From contig DASWIX010000011.1 of the NCBI GenBank assembly GCA_036397455.1, positions 62,001 to 126,000 of the forward strand: a stretch of 64,000 nt of DNA. Reading direction: 5' to 3'. Both the position numbers and the translations under genes were made by a program. Below, one piece after another: positions 38,878-48,482 of the stretch (positions are counted from its first letter, which is position 1; the number at the start of each line of letters is the position of its first letter). The DNA is from JADFNB01 sp036397455 (GTDB lineage: Bacteria; Gemmatimonadota; Gemmatimonadetes; Gemmatimonadales; GWC2-71-9). Below the pieces are notes generated by a model, which was not told the origin of the DNA, did no database searches, and worked only from the letters and a program-made list of their open reading frames with translations.

Positions 38878-41800
38878 TATCGAGAGCATCCTGTTGATCG
38901 GCTCGGGGCCAATCGTGATCGGCCAGGGGGCCGAGTTCGACTATTCGGGTACCCAGGCCGTCAAAGCGCTGCGCGAGGAGGGGTACCGGGTGATCCTGGT
39001 GAACTCCAATCCGGCGACAATCATGACCGATCCGGAGTTGGCCGACCGGACGTATGTCGAACCGGTCACCCCGGAGTGGGTCACCAAGGTCATCGAACGG
39101 GAACGGCCCGACGCGATCTTGCCGACCATGGGTGGACAGACGGCGCTCAACGTGGCGACGGCGTTGGCTGACGACGGAACGTTGGAGCGATTCGGGGTCG
39201 AGTTGATCGGTGCCGACGCACGGGCCATCCGGATGGCTGAGGACCGCCGCGCGTTCGCTGAGGCCATGGCGCGTATCGGCCTGAGCATGCCGCGGGGATC
39301 GATGGTCGAGACCCCTGAAGAGGCGCTGGCGACGGTCGAGCGGACCGGGTTTCCAGCTATCGTGCGGCCGTCGTTCACGCTGGGCGGGACCGGTGGTGGC
39401 ATCGCGTACAACCGTGACGAATTCGAGCGCCTGATCACCCGCGCACTCGACCTCTCGCCGACCCACTCGGCGCTCGTGGAGCAGTCTGTCCTCGGGTGGA
39501 AGGAATTCGAGCTGGAGGTCATGCGGGACGCGTACGATAACGTCGTCATCGTCTGCTCGATCGAGAATATGGATCCGATGGGTGTACACACCGGTGATTC
39601 GATCACCGTGGCGCCGGCCATGACCTTGACCGACCGCGAGTACCAGACGATGCGGGACTCAGCGATCGCGATCATTCGCGAGATCGGCGTGGCAGCGGGC
39701 GGGTGCAACATCCAGTTCGCGGTTCATCCGGAAACGGGTGAACAGCTGGTGATCGAGATGAACCCGCGGGTGTCGCGGTCATCGGCGCTGGCATCGAAGG
39801 CGACCGGTTTTCCCATTGCCCGGATCGGCGCGAAGCTGGCCGTCGGCTACGCGCTCGATGAACTCCCCAACGACATCACCAAGACCACGCCGGCGTCCTT
39901 CGAACCCGTCCTCGATTACGTCGTGGTCAAATGTCCGCGGTTCGCATTCGAGAAGTTTCCCACTGCCGATGCGAGCCTCACGACCCAGATGAAGTCCGTG
40001 GGCGAGTCGATGGCGATCGGGCGCACGTTCAAGGAAGCGTTCCAGAAAGGCATCCGGGCCCTCGAAATCGACCGACCCGGTTGGGTCACGGGGGACACAC
40101 CCGAAGACGATCGGGTCGAATCTGACGCCCTCGAGGACCTGCGCGCCGCGCTACGGCGTCCCTTCCCCGAGCGGGTGTTCCAGATCAAGCGAGCCATGGA
40201 AGCCGGCATGCGGGTGGAAGAAATCGCGTCCCTAACCAGCATCGACCCCTGGTTCCTGAACCAGCTACGCGAACTCGTGGTGGCGGAGATCGAGTACCGC
40301 CACGCCAAGACGGTGACCCGGGACGTCATGCGTGGGATGAAGCGGTTGGGCTTCTCCGATGTGCAACTCGCGACGCTGCGGGCCGAGACCGAAGCCGCCG
40401 TCCGGACGCAACGCTGGGAATGGGGTATTCATCCGACCTACAAGATGGTCGACACGTGCGCGGGCGAGTTCCCCTCGGCGACGCCGTACCTGTATTCGTC
40501 CTACGACGAGGAAAACGAATCGGCACCGTTCGGCGAGCAGGGCATCATGATTCTCGGGAGCGGTCCCAACCGGATTGGGCAAGGCGTCGAGTTCGACTAC
40601 TGTTGTGTCCGCGCCGGCCTCGCGCTGCGCAAGCTCGGGTACAAGACGATCATGGTCAATTCCAACCCCGAGACCGTGTCGACCGATTTCGATATTTCCG
40701 ATAAGCTCTATTTCGAGCCGCTCACGCTGGAAGACGTCCTCGAGATCGTGCGGCTCGAACAGCCCAAGGGGGTGATCGTCCAACTCGGCGGACAGACGCC
40801 GCTCAAGCTCGCCAAGGGACTCGAAGCCGCCGGCGTACGCATCCTCGGCACGAGTTCCGAGGCCATCGACGTGGCGGAGGACCGCAAGCGGTTCGAAGAC
40901 CTCAGCCGCCGGCTCGGGGTGACGCAACCGGCCAACGGGACCGCGACCAACGTGGACGAAGCCGCCGAGATTGCCGGGCGGATCGGATACCCGATTCTCG
41001 TCAGGCCGTCGTACGTCCTGGGCGGCCGGGCCATGGAGATCGTGTACGACGAGGCGTCGCTGCGAAAGTACTTCGCCACGGCGGCGCGGGTGGCCTCGGA
41101 ACACCCGGTCCTCATCGACTCCTTCCTCGAGGACGCGTTCGAAGCCGATGTGGATGCGATTGCGGACGGCGAACGGTGCGTCATCGGCGGCGTCATGCAA
41201 CACATCGAGGACGCGGGGATCCACTCCGGAGATTCGGCGTGCGTGTTACCCCCGTATCTGATCGACGAAGTGGCCACCGAACAAATGCGGACCCACACGC
41301 GGGCCTTTGCGCAGGCGCTCGGGGTCGTGGGTTTGCTGAACGTGCAGTTCGCCGTGAAGGATGGAGTGGTGTACGTGCTCGAGGTGAACCCGCGCGGGTC
41401 GCGTACGGTGCCGTTCGTCAGTAAGGCGAGCGGCGTGCCGCTGGCGGCATTGGCGGCGGCCGTCATGGTGGGTCGGTCCCTGGACGAGGCGGGGGTCCCC
41501 GACGAGACCAGGATGCCGTACGTCGCGGTGAAGGAGGCGGTGTTCCCGTTCTCGAAGCTCCCCAACGTCGACACCGTGCTCGGACCGGAGATGCGGTCGA
41601 CCGGCGAGGTCATGGGCATCGCTGACAGTTTCGGAATGGCGTTTGCGAAGGCGCAGGCCGGTGCGGATGGGACGCTGCCGCTGTCCGGGACCGTGTTCGT
41701 GACGGTCAACGATCGGGACAAACCGACGGTGCTGCCCATTACGCGCCGGTTCCACGAGATGGGGTTTCGCGTCCTGGCGACGGACGGAACGGCCAGGTAC

Positions 41801-42139
41801 CTGCGGGCGCGCGGGATCCCCGTCGAGTCGGTGCTGAAGGTTCATGAAGGCCGGCCCAACGTGAACGACCTGATCACGTCCGGCGAGGTCGACCTGTTGA
41901 TCAATACACCCCTTGGCAAGCTGACCCAGCGAGACGACTACTCGATGCGTCGAACCGCGCTCCAGTACGGCCTCCCCTACACGACGACGATGTCCGCAGC
42001 CTCGGCAGCGTGCGACGCCATCCTCGCGTTGCGCAGCCGCGAGGGGACGGTGCGGTGTCTGCAGGAGTGGTATCAAATCTCCGGGGTGGGGAATCTCAGG
42101 CTCGGGAGCGGGTTGCTGACGGCGACGGCACCAGAGTGA
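38861..42139 (+). CDS. carB: Carbamoyl-phosphate synthase, large subunit
   Basis: 1092 aa from GTG 38861, overlapping rmd by 17 bases. Two ATP-grasp halves: carboxyphosphate domain (about 1-400), oligomerisation domain (400-555), carbamoyl-phosphate domain (555-935) and a C-terminal MGS allosteric domain (940-1092). Marks include IGSGPIVIGQGAEFDYSG, EMNPRVSRSSALASKATG and the second-half GSGPNRIGQGVEFDY. Full length, supplies pyrimidine and arginine synthesis. carA is not in the window, and its place inside a sugar operon is unusual. Confidence 0.97.
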   Translation: MPKRTDIESILLIGSGPIVIGQGAEFDYSGTQAVKALREEGYRVILVNSNPATIMTDPELADRTYVEPVTPEWVTKVIERERPDAILPTMGGQTALNVATALADDGTLERFGVELIGADARAIRMAEDRRAFAEAMARIGLSMPRGSMVETPEEALATVERTGFPAIVRPSFTLGGTGGGIAYNRDEFERLITRALDLSPTHSALVEQSVLGWKEFELEVMRDAYDNVVIVCSIENMDPMGVHTGDSITVAPAMTLTDREYQTMRDSAIAIIREIGVAAGGCNIQFAVHPETGEQLVIEMNPRVSRSSALASKATGFPIARIGAKLAVGYALDELPNDITKTTPASFEPVLDYVVVKCPRFAFEKFPTADASLTTQMKSVGESMAIGRTFKEAFQKGIRALEIDRPGWVTGDTPEDDRVESDALEDLRAALRRPFPERVFQIKRAMEAGMRVEEIASLTSIDPWFLNQLRELVVAEIEYRHAKTVTRDVMRGMKRLGFSDVQLATLRAETEAAVRTQRWEWGIHPTYKMVDTCAGEFPSATPYLYSSYDEENESAPFGEQGIMILGSGPNRIGQGVEFDYCCVRAGLALRKLGYKTIMVNSNPETVSTDFDISDKLYFEPLTLEDVLEIVRLEQPKGVIVQLGGQTPLKLAKGLEAAGVRILGTSSEAIDVAEDRKRFEDLSRRLGVTQPANGTATNVDEAAEIAGRIGYPILVRPSYVLGGRAMEIVYDEASLRKYFATAARVASEHPVLIDSFLEDAFEADVDAIADGERCVIGGVMQHIEDAGIHSGDSACVLPPYLIDEVATEQMRTHTRAFAQALGVVGLLNVQFAVKDGVVYVLEVNPRGSRTVPFVSKASGVPLAALAAAVMVGRSLDEAGVPDETRMPYVAVKEAVFPFSKLPNVDTVLGPEMRSTGEVMGIADSFGMAFAKAQAGADGTLPLSGTVFVTVNDRDKPTVLPITRRFHEMGFRVLATDGTARYLRARGIPVESVLKVHEGRPNVNDLITSGEVDLLINTPLGKLTQRDDYSMRRTALQYGLPYTTTMSAASAACDAILALRSREGTVRCLQEWYQISGVGNLRLGSGLLTATAPE

Positions 42140-43122
42140 TGCACGCGGCACTCGCGGCGTTTGAGGGACGCGTACGCGGTACGCTCCGCGCCGACGTGCC
42201 GTTGTCCGCCTACACCACGTACCGGATCGGCGGCCCCGCCAGGGCCGTGCTCGAGCCCGCCGATGCGGAGGACGTCGTCGCGGCCGTCGGTGCAGCGCGC
42301 GAGCATGGTATGGCGTGGGTCGTGCTCGGCTTGGGATCGAACGTGCTGGTCGCGGATGCGGGGTTCGATGGATTGGTCGTCCGGATGGGGAAGGGCGTGG
42401 CGCAGGTCGTCCTTGGTGGGCCCGACGAGACGGAGTGGCGTGTCGGCGCGGGGGTGCCGACCCCCCACCTGGCCCGCCGGTCGGCGGCTCGCGGACTCGG
42501 GGGCGTTCACCGACTCGTCGGGGTGCCCGGCACGGTCGGCGGCGGCGTGTACATGAATGCCGGCGCACACGGGCAGGACTTTGGATCCGCGGTGCGGGAG
42601 GTGACCGTGCTGGCGCCCACCGGCGCGGTGGAGACATGGCGCGGCGAGATCATTCCATGGCAGTATCGGGATAGTGGACTTGGGCAGGCGGTGGTGCTCG
42701 AGACGGTGCTCGCATTGATACCGGGGGATCCGCGTCGCCTCGAGGCGGAAATCAGCGAGCATTTTCAGTGGCGCAAGGCGGGAACACCGTTCAACGAAGC
42801 GTGTTGTGGATCCGTCTTTCGCAATCCGGATGTGTCGTCCGGAGTGGCGGGCGAGGTCGAGCGCCCCACCGCGGGCCGACTCATCGATGGCGCCGGGATG
42901 AAAGGGTTCCGCGCCGGTGGTGCGCAGGTGTCGCTCGTGCACGCCAACTACATCGTGAATACGGGGCAGGCGACCGCGGCGGACGTGTGTCGCGTCATCG
43001 ACGCGGTGCGGGACGCCGTGGCGCGTGAATTCGGGGTCGTCCTCACACCCGAACTGAAATTCCTCGGCGATTTCGGTGATGCGCTGCCAGCCGCGGCGAT
43101 CGCCGAGAAAGGTGGTCCATGA
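42139..43122 (+). CDS. murB: UDP-N-acetylenolpyruvoylglucosamine reductase
   Basis: 327 aa from ATG 42139 (one base shared with the carB stop); GTG 42136 is possible. FAD-binding part: TTYRIGGPA, LGLGSNVLVAD, GVPGTVGGGVYMNAGAHG; then YRDSGLG, CCGSVFRNP with the catalytic Ser, and the C-terminal LTPELKFLGDF with the Glu. NADPH-dependent step to UDP-MurNAc. Four-base overlap with the acetyltransferase gene ties a UDP-GlcNAc consumer of wall synthesis to the sugar operon. Confidence 0.95.
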   Translation: MHAALAAFEGRVRGTLRADVPLSAYTTYRIGGPARAVLEPADAEDVVAAVGAAREHGMAWVVLGLGSNVLVADAGFDGLVVRMGKGVAQVVLGGPDETEWRVGAGVPTPHLARRSAARGLGGVHRLVGVPGTVGGGVYMNAGAHGQDFGSAVREVTVLAPTGAVETWRGEIIPWQYRDSGLGQAVVLETVLALIPGDPRRLEAEISEHFQWRKAGTPFNEACCGSVFRNPDVSSGVAGEVERPTAGRLIDGAGMKGFRAGGAQVSLVHANYIVNTGQATAADVCRVIDAVRDAVAREFGVVLTPELKFLGDFGDALPAAAIAEKGGP

Positions 43123-43706
43123 CGGACTATTTTGTGCACCCAAGCTCCTACGTCGACGACGGCGCGGAGGTCGGCGCGGGCACCAAGATCTGGCATTTCT
43201 CGCACGTCATGCCAGGCGCCATCATCGGACAACGGTGCAACCTTGGCCAGAACGTGGTTGTGATGGGCGGCACGCGTATCGGCAACAACGTGAAGATCCA
43301 GAACAACGTCTCGGTCTACGAAGGCGTCGAGTTGGAAGACGACGTGTTCTGTGGCCCCTCGTGCGTCTTCACGAACGTGGTCAATCCGCGCAGTCACGTC
43401 TCCCGCAAACACGAATACCGCCGGACGCTGGTAAAACACGGCACGTCGATTGGGGCCAACGCCACGATCGTGTGCGGGGTCACGCTGGGCGAGTTCGCGT
43501 TCGTCGGCGCGGGGGCGGTCGTCACGTCAGACGTGCCTGCGTACGGGCTGATGCTCGGCGTTCCAGCCCGGCGGGTCGGCTGGATGTGTCAGTGCGGCGA
43601 ACGCCTCAGGCTGAGCGCCAGCCACGGTGCCTGCGACGCGTGCGGGACACGGTATCAGGAGGCAAACGGGCTGCTGGATCAGATTGACCGCAAGCCTATG
43701 AGCTAG
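43119..43706 (+). CDS. wbpD: UDP-GlcNAc3NA N-acetyltransferase (WbpD/WlbB-like)
   Basis: 195 aa. Left-handed beta-helix: hexapeptide repeats from about residues 10-125 (AEVGAGTKIWHFSHVMPGA, IGNNVKIQNNVSVYEGV), with the catalytic region GPSCVFTNVVNPRSHV. The C-terminal CQCGERL and CDACGTRY pairs form a small zinc ribbon as in WbpD relatives. It acetylates the 3-amino group of UDP-GlcNAc(3NH2)A. Matching aminotransferase, 3-dehydrogenase and 6-dehydrogenase genes follow, which fixes the assignment well. Confidence 0.88.
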   Translation: MTDYFVHPSSYVDDGAEVGAGTKIWHFSHVMPGAIIGQRCNLGQNVVVMGGTRIGNNVKIQNNVSVYEGVELEDDVFCGPSCVFTNVVNPRSHVSRKHEYRRTLVKHGTSIGANATIVCGVTLGEFAFVGAGAVVTSDVPAYGLMLGVPARRVGWMCQCGERLRLSASHGACDACGTRYQEANGLLDQIDRKPMS

Positions 43707-43739
43707 GTAAGGTTCCACGTTTACCGTGACGAGAATCTA

Positions 43740-44852
43740 ATGGGTGTCCCGCTGCTCGATCTTCGGGCGCAACTGGAGACCATCCGCAACGAGGTCATGA
43801 ACGACGTGCTGGCGACGATCGAGTCGCAACGCTTCATCATGGGCGAGGTCGTTGTGCGGTTGGAGGAGGGCATTGCCGCGTTGTGTCATACCGCGCACGC
43901 GGTGGCGTGCGCGAGCGGAACGGACGCGCTGTTGCTCTCACTCAAGACGCTGATCGAGCCGGGTGACGAAGTCATTACGACCCCGTTCACCTTCTTCGCA
44001 ACGGCCGGCGCGATCGTCAACGCGGGCGGCGTCCCGGTGTTCGTCGACATCGATCCGGGCACGTTCAACCTCGATGTGGACCAGGTCGAATCCGCGATCA
44101 CCGACCGCACGCGGGTACTGATGCCCGTGCACCTGTACGGACAAATGGCGTCCATGGAGCGGATCGGCGTGGTAGCGGCGCGGCACGATCTCAGGGTTGT
44201 CGAGGATGCGGCTCAGGCGATCGGCGCCCGGCGCGTGGTGGATGGCACTTGGCGCCAGGCGGGCGAACTGGGTACGACCGGCGCGTTGTCGTTCTTTCCA
44301 AGCAAGAACCTTGGGGCGTGGGGTGACGGCGGCATGATCGTCACGCAGGACGGCCGCCTCGCCGAGCGCCTCCGCCGGTTGCGAACCCATGGCGGGGCCA
44401 AGCAGTATCATCACGACGAAGTGGGGACCAATAGCCGGCTGGACGCCATTCAGGCGGCGGTCCTCCTGGCCAAGCTGCCGCACCTGGCAGCATGGAACGC
44501 GGCACGCCGCGCGCATGCGGCATTCTATGCAGGCGCGTTGGCCGAGTGTCCCGGGATCAGCACACCGGTCATCGATTCGGCCAATGAGCATGTGTTCCAC
44601 CAGTACACGATCCGCTCGACCCGCCGTGACGCGTTGGTCGCGGCCCTGAAGGCCGCTGACATCGGCTGCGCGGTCTACTATCCGACGCCGTTGCATCTCC
44701 AACCGTGCTTCGCCCCATTGGGCTTCAAGGTGGGACAATTCCCGGAGGCGGAGCGCGCGGCGGCCGAGGTGGTTTCTCTGCCAATCTATCCGGAACTGAC
44801 CTCGGCAGACCGGGACGCGGTGCTCGACGCGATCGTTCGGCTGGCGGCATGA
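43740..44852 (+). CDS. wbpE: PLP aminotransferase, DegT/DnrJ family (WbpE/WlbC-like)
   Basis: 370 aa. PLP-dependent sugar aminotransferase: VACASGTDALLLSLKTL, TTPFTFFATAGAI, VEDAAQAIGA and the lysine in SFFPSKNLGAWGDGG that forms the Schiff base, then the GTNSRLDAIQAAVL loop. It would aminate UDP-2-acetamido-3-oxo-glucuronate with glutamate. A 33-base gap separates it from wbpD; it overlaps wbpB by four bases. Confidence 0.9.
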   Translation: MGVPLLDLRAQLETIRNEVMNDVLATIESQRFIMGEVVVRLEEGIAALCHTAHAVACASGTDALLLSLKTLIEPGDEVITTPFTFFATAGAIVNAGGVPVFVDIDPGTFNLDVDQVESAITDRTRVLMPVHLYGQMASMERIGVVAARHDLRVVEDAAQAIGARRVVDGTWRQAGELGTTGALSFFPSKNLGAWGDGGMIVTQDGRLAERLRRLRTHGGAKQYHHDEVGTNSRLDAIQAAVLLAKLPHLAAWNAARRAHAAFYAGALAECPGISTPVIDSANEHVFHQYTIRSTRRDALVAALKAADIGCAVYYPTPLHLQPCFAPLGFKVGQFPEAERAAAEVVSLPIYPELTSADRDAVLDAIVRLAA

Positions 44853-45889
44853 GCGGCGCACGTGTCGCTGTGTTCGGCGTAGGGAACTGGGGTCGGAACC
44901 ACGCGCGCACGGTAGCGGCGCGGCCGGACGTCGAACTGAGTGCCGTCTGTGACCTCGACGCGACCCGCCGGGCCGCCATGAGCCGCCAGTATCCCGGCGC
45001 GCTGGTCACGGATTCGCGCGATGCGGCGTTCGACGTGGCGGATGCCGTCATCGTTGCGACGCCGGCCGCCTCCCACGCCGAGCTTGCCGAGGCGGCGATT
45101 ACCCGCGGCTTGCCCGTCCTGGTCGAAAAGCCCTTCGCCCTGTCGGTCGCGGCCGCGCGATCGGTGGCGGAACTCTCGGCGGGGCGGCAGGTCCCGGTGC
45201 TCGTGGGGCACTTGCTGCTGTTCCATCCGGCGGTGCGTCGGCTGCGCGAGATGATCGTCGCGGGTGACCTCGGCACCCTGTACTACCTGTATAGCCAGCG
45301 GGTGAACCTCGGGCAGGTACGTCCGGACGAGAGCGCGCTGTGGAGCTTCGGCCCGCACGATATCTCGGTGGCGCTGCATCTGCTCGGTGAGGCGCCGGTC
45401 GCGGTCGCGGCCCACGGGCGCAGCTTCCTGCAACCGGGGATCGAGGACGTCGTTTTCCTGACCATGGAATTCGCGTCCGGCATCCTCGTGCACGTGCAGA
45501 TGTCCTGGCTCGACCCACACAAGGAGCGACGACTCACCGTGGTCGGGTCGCAACGGATGGTGGTCTTTGACGATATGCAGCCGCGGGAGAAGCTGAAGGT
45601 ATACGACAAGGGCGTCGATCGGCCGCCCGAGTATGGATCGTACGGCGAGAGTCTGGCGATCCGCGAGGGCGACATCTTCTTGCCACGGATTCCGCACGTG
45701 GAACCGTTGAGTGCAGAAATCCAACATTTCGCGGCGGTGATTGCCGGTACCGAGCCGCCGATGGCCGACGCGTGGTCCGGTGTCGAGGTGCTCGAGGTGC
45801 TCGAAGCCGCTACCATCTCACTGCGGGAAGACGGTCGCGTCGTCACGTTGGGCGAACGTCCCCGACCGGAGACCAAACAGAATCCATGA
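44849..45889 (+). CDS. wbpB: Gfo/Idh/MocA oxidoreductase (WbpB/WlbA-like)
   Basis: 346 aa from ATG 44849. N-terminal Rossmann domain (VFGVGNWGRNHARTVA), VEKPFALSV with the conserved Lys-Pro, and the substrate domain with HLLLFHPAVRRL and GPHDISVALHLLG. In the WbpB reaction the 3-hydroxyl of UDP-GlcNAcA is oxidised with NAD, coupled to WbpE. Context with WbpA, WbpD and WbpE supports this specific role over other sugar dehydrogenases. Confidence 0.87.
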   Translation: MSGARVAVFGVGNWGRNHARTVAARPDVELSAVCDLDATRRAAMSRQYPGALVTDSRDAAFDVADAVIVATPAASHAELAEAAITRGLPVLVEKPFALSVAAARSVAELSAGRQVPVLVGHLLLFHPAVRRLREMIVAGDLGTLYYLYSQRVNLGQVRPDESALWSFGPHDISVALHLLGEAPVAVAAHGRSFLQPGIEDVVFLTMEFASGILVHVQMSWLDPHKERRLTVVGSQRMVVFDDMQPREKLKVYDKGVDRPPEYGSYGESLAIREGDIFLPRIPHVEPLSAEIQHFAAVIAGTEPPMADAWSGVEVLEVLEAATISLREDGRVVTLGERPRPETKQNP

Positions 45890-47175
45890 CCCCTGAACAG
45901 GTACTGATGGCGAAGGCGGCGGATCGATCGGCCGTATTCGGCGTCGTCGGATTGGGGTATGTCGGGCTGCCCCTCAGTGTCGAACTGGCCAAGGGCGGAT
46001 ACCGCGTCGTCGGATTCGACGTGAACGCGGATGTCGTGCAGCGGATCAACGACGGCCGCTCCCACGTGCAGGATGTGCCGACCGGCGTCCTGGCACCGCT
46101 CGTGCAAGCGGGGCGCGTCGAGGCGACGGACGATCTCTCGCGTCTCGCGGAGGTGGACGTGGTCTCGATCTGCGTGCCGACGCCACTGTCGAAGACCAAA
46201 GATCCCGATGTCTCGTACGTGATGGCGGCCGCGAGTGCGGTTGAGCACAGCGTGCGTGTGGGCCAGGCGATCGTGCTCGAGAGTACGACGTACCCCGGGA
46301 CGACCAGGGAATTACTCCTGCCGCGCATCGAGCAACGGGGCTTGACGGTGGGCGAGGACTTCTTTCTGGCATTCAGTCCGGAACGGGTCGACCCGGGCAA
46401 CCCGACGTGGCACACGCGAAACACGCCCAAAGTCCTTGGAGGTGTCACCGCCGCGTGCAACCGCGTGGTGCTCGCCCTGTACGAACCGGCGTTCGAACAA
46501 CTGGTTCCGGTGTCGTCGCCGGAGGCGGCCGAACTGGTGAAGCTGCTGGAGAACACGTTCCGCAGCGTCAACATCGGGCTCGCGAACGAAATGGCCATCG
46601 TCTGCGAGAAACTGGGGGTGGACGTGTGGGAGGTGATCGAGGCGGCGGCGACGAAGCCGTTCGGGTTCATGAAATTCACGCCGGGTCCGGGGCTCGGCGG
46701 CCACTGCATTCCCATCGATCCGCATTACCTCGCGTGGAAGATGCGCGGCCTCAATTACAAGACGCGATTCATCGAGGTGGCCGGCGAGGTCAATTCCGAG
46801 ATGCCGCATTTCTGGGTGCGGAAGGTGTCGGAGCAACTGAATGAGGATGCCAAGTCGGTTCGCGGCGCGCGTATCTTCGTGCTCGGAGCCGCGTACAAAA
46901 GGGACATCGACGACGTGCGGGAAAGTCCGGCGGTGGACATCATTCGGTTGCTGCGGCAGCAGGGAGCGCTCGTCCAATACCACGATCCGTACGTCCCAAC
47001 GCTGTTGGAGGGTATCGACGTGCTCGAATCGGTGCCGTTGACCGCGGAGGCGCTCAACACGAGCGATTGCGTGGTGCTCGCGACCGACCACTCGAGTATC
47101 GACTACGACCTGGTGCGTGATGCCACGCGACGGCTCGTGGATACGCGCAACGCCGTCCGGCGCCACGCCCCATGA
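45886..47175 (+). CDS. wbpA: UDP-GlcNAc 6-dehydrogenase (WbpA-like)
   Basis: 429 aa from ATG 45886. UDP-sugar dehydrogenase: FGVVGLGYVGLPLSVELAKGG, STTYPGTTREL, FSPERVDPGN, then GPGLGGHCIPIDPHYLAWK with the catalytic Cys. The GHCIP-DP form is typical of UDP-GlcNAc/ManNAc dehydrogenases rather than UDP-glucose dehydrogenase, whose version (GGSCFPKD) is encoded next. First step of the UDP-GlcNAc3NAcA route. Overlaps both neighbours by four bases. Confidence 0.9.
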   Translation: MTPEQVLMAKAADRSAVFGVVGLGYVGLPLSVELAKGGYRVVGFDVNADVVQRINDGRSHVQDVPTGVLAPLVQAGRVEATDDLSRLAEVDVVSICVPTPLSKTKDPDVSYVMAAASAVEHSVRVGQAIVLESTTYPGTTRELLLPRIEQRGLTVGEDFFLAFSPERVDPGNPTWHTRNTPKVLGGVTAACNRVVLALYEPAFEQLVPVSSPEAAELVKLLENTFRSVNIGLANEMAIVCEKLGVDVWEVIEAAATKPFGFMKFTPGPGLGGHCIPIDPHYLAWKMRGLNYKTRFIEVAGEVNSEMPHFWVRKVSEQLNEDAKSVRGARIFVLGAAYKRDIDDVRESPAVDIIRLLRQQGALVQYHDPYVPTLLEGIDVLESVPLTAEALNTSDCVVLATDHSSIDYDLVRDATRRLVDTRNAVRRHAP

Positions 47176-48482
47176 ACGTCGGTGTCGTGGGAACCGGATA
47201 CGTCGGGCTCGTCGTGGGCGCCTGTTTGGCCGAAGCGGGCAACGATGTGGTGTGCGCGGACGTGGCGGATGGGAAAATCGCCCGGCTCCAGCGCGGCGAG
47301 GTACCGATCTATGAGCCCGGGCTCGCACCGCTGGTCGTCCGCAATCAGGCTGAGGGCCGGCTGACGTTCACCACCGATGTCGGGGCGGCCGTCGCACGAT
47401 CCGAGGTCGTGTTCATCGCCGTTGGGACGCCGCCCGGGGAGGATGGCTCAGCCGATCTGCAACACGTGCTCGACGTGGCGCGCACCATCGGCCGGCACAT
47501 GACCGGTTCCAAGGTCGTCATTACCAAGAGTACGGTTCCGGTCGGAACGGCGGAGCAGGTGCGCGCGACGATCGCCGGGGAAACCGATCAGGCGTTCCAT
47601 GTGTGTTCCAACCCCGAATTCCTGAAGGAGGGGGCGGCGGTCGACGACTTCATGAAACCGGACCGGGTGGTGGTCGGCGTCGACTCTCCGGAATCGGCCG
47701 GGATCCTCGAAGAACTGTATGCGCCGTTCGTGCGGACCGGCAATCCGCTGCTGTTCATGGACATCGCGTCCGCGGAGATGACCAAGTACGCGGCGAACGC
47801 CATGCTGGCGACCCGGATCTCCTTCATGAACCAGATCGCGGAGCTGTGCGAGCAGGTGGGGGCGGACGTCACGCTCGTTCGCAAGGGCATCGGGTCGGAT
47901 AACCGTATTGGACCGGCATTTCTGTTTCCTGGTCCAGGCTACGGCGGTTCGTGTTTCCCAAAGGATGTGAAGGCCCTGATCCAAACCGGGGAGCAATTCG
48001 GCGTGTCACTGGATGTCCTCAAGGCGGTGGAGGACGTCAACGCGAGGCAGAAGCGCCGGCTGTTCACCAAGCTCGCGGCGGCCGTCGGCGGCCGGGTCGA
48101 GGGGCTGACGATCGCGGTGTGGGGACTCGCGTTCAAGGCGGAGACGGACGACATGCGTGAGAGCCCCGCCGTCGACTTGATCGAGGCGCTGCTGACGCAC
48201 GGGGCGCAGGTGCAGGCGCACGACCCGCAAGCCAACGATCAAGCTCGCGCCCTGTTCGGCGACCGCATCCGGTATGCCGAACATGCCTACCCCGCGTTGG
48301 ACGGGGCCGACGCGCTCGTCGTGGTCACCGAGTGGTTCGAATTCCGTAACCCGGATTTTGGGCGCATGCGCGACGCACTGCGGCGACCCCTGATTGTCGA
48401 CGGACGAAACCTGTACGATCCCGCTCGTATGCGATCGTTGGGGTTTACCTATATCGGGGTTGGTCGCGGAGAGCGGGTGTGA
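47172..48482 (+). CDS. ugd: UDP-glucose 6-dehydrogenase
   Basis: 436 aa. VGTGYVGLVVGACLAEAGNDV at the N-terminus, KSTVPVGTAEQVR, the catalytic Cys in GGSCFPKDVKAL, and a C-terminal UDP-binding Rossmann part with WGLAFKAETDDMRESPA. Oxidises UDP-glucose to UDP-glucuronate, which feeds the decarboxylase and epimerase that follow. Normal length. Confidence 0.95.
   Translation: MNVGVVGTGYVGLVVGACLAEAGNDVVCADVADGKIARLQRGEVPIYEPGLAPLVVRNQAEGRLTFTTDVGAAVARSEVVFIAVGTPPGEDGSADLQHVLDVARTIGRHMTGSKVVITKSTVPVGTAEQVRATIAGETDQAFHVCSNPEFLKEGAAVDDFMKPDRVVVGVDSPESAGILEELYAPFVRTGNPLLFMDIASAEMTKYAANAMLATRISFMNQIAELCEQVGADVTLVRKGIGSDNRIGPAFLFPGPGYGGSCFPKDVKALIQTGEQFGVSLDVLKAVEDVNARQKRRLFTKLAAAVGGRVEGLTIAVWGLAFKAETDDMRESPAVDLIEALLTHGAQVQAHDPQANDQARALFGDRIRYAEHAYPALDGADALVVVTEWFEFRNPDFGRMRDALRRPLIVDGRNLYDPARMRSLGFTYIGVGRGERV

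Noticed and set aside
40265..41224. Large reverse-strand open frames opposite carB, and similar ones opposite secA, uvrB and rel
   Set aside because: They lack ribosome-binding sites and known motifs and mirror the codon bias of the real genes.
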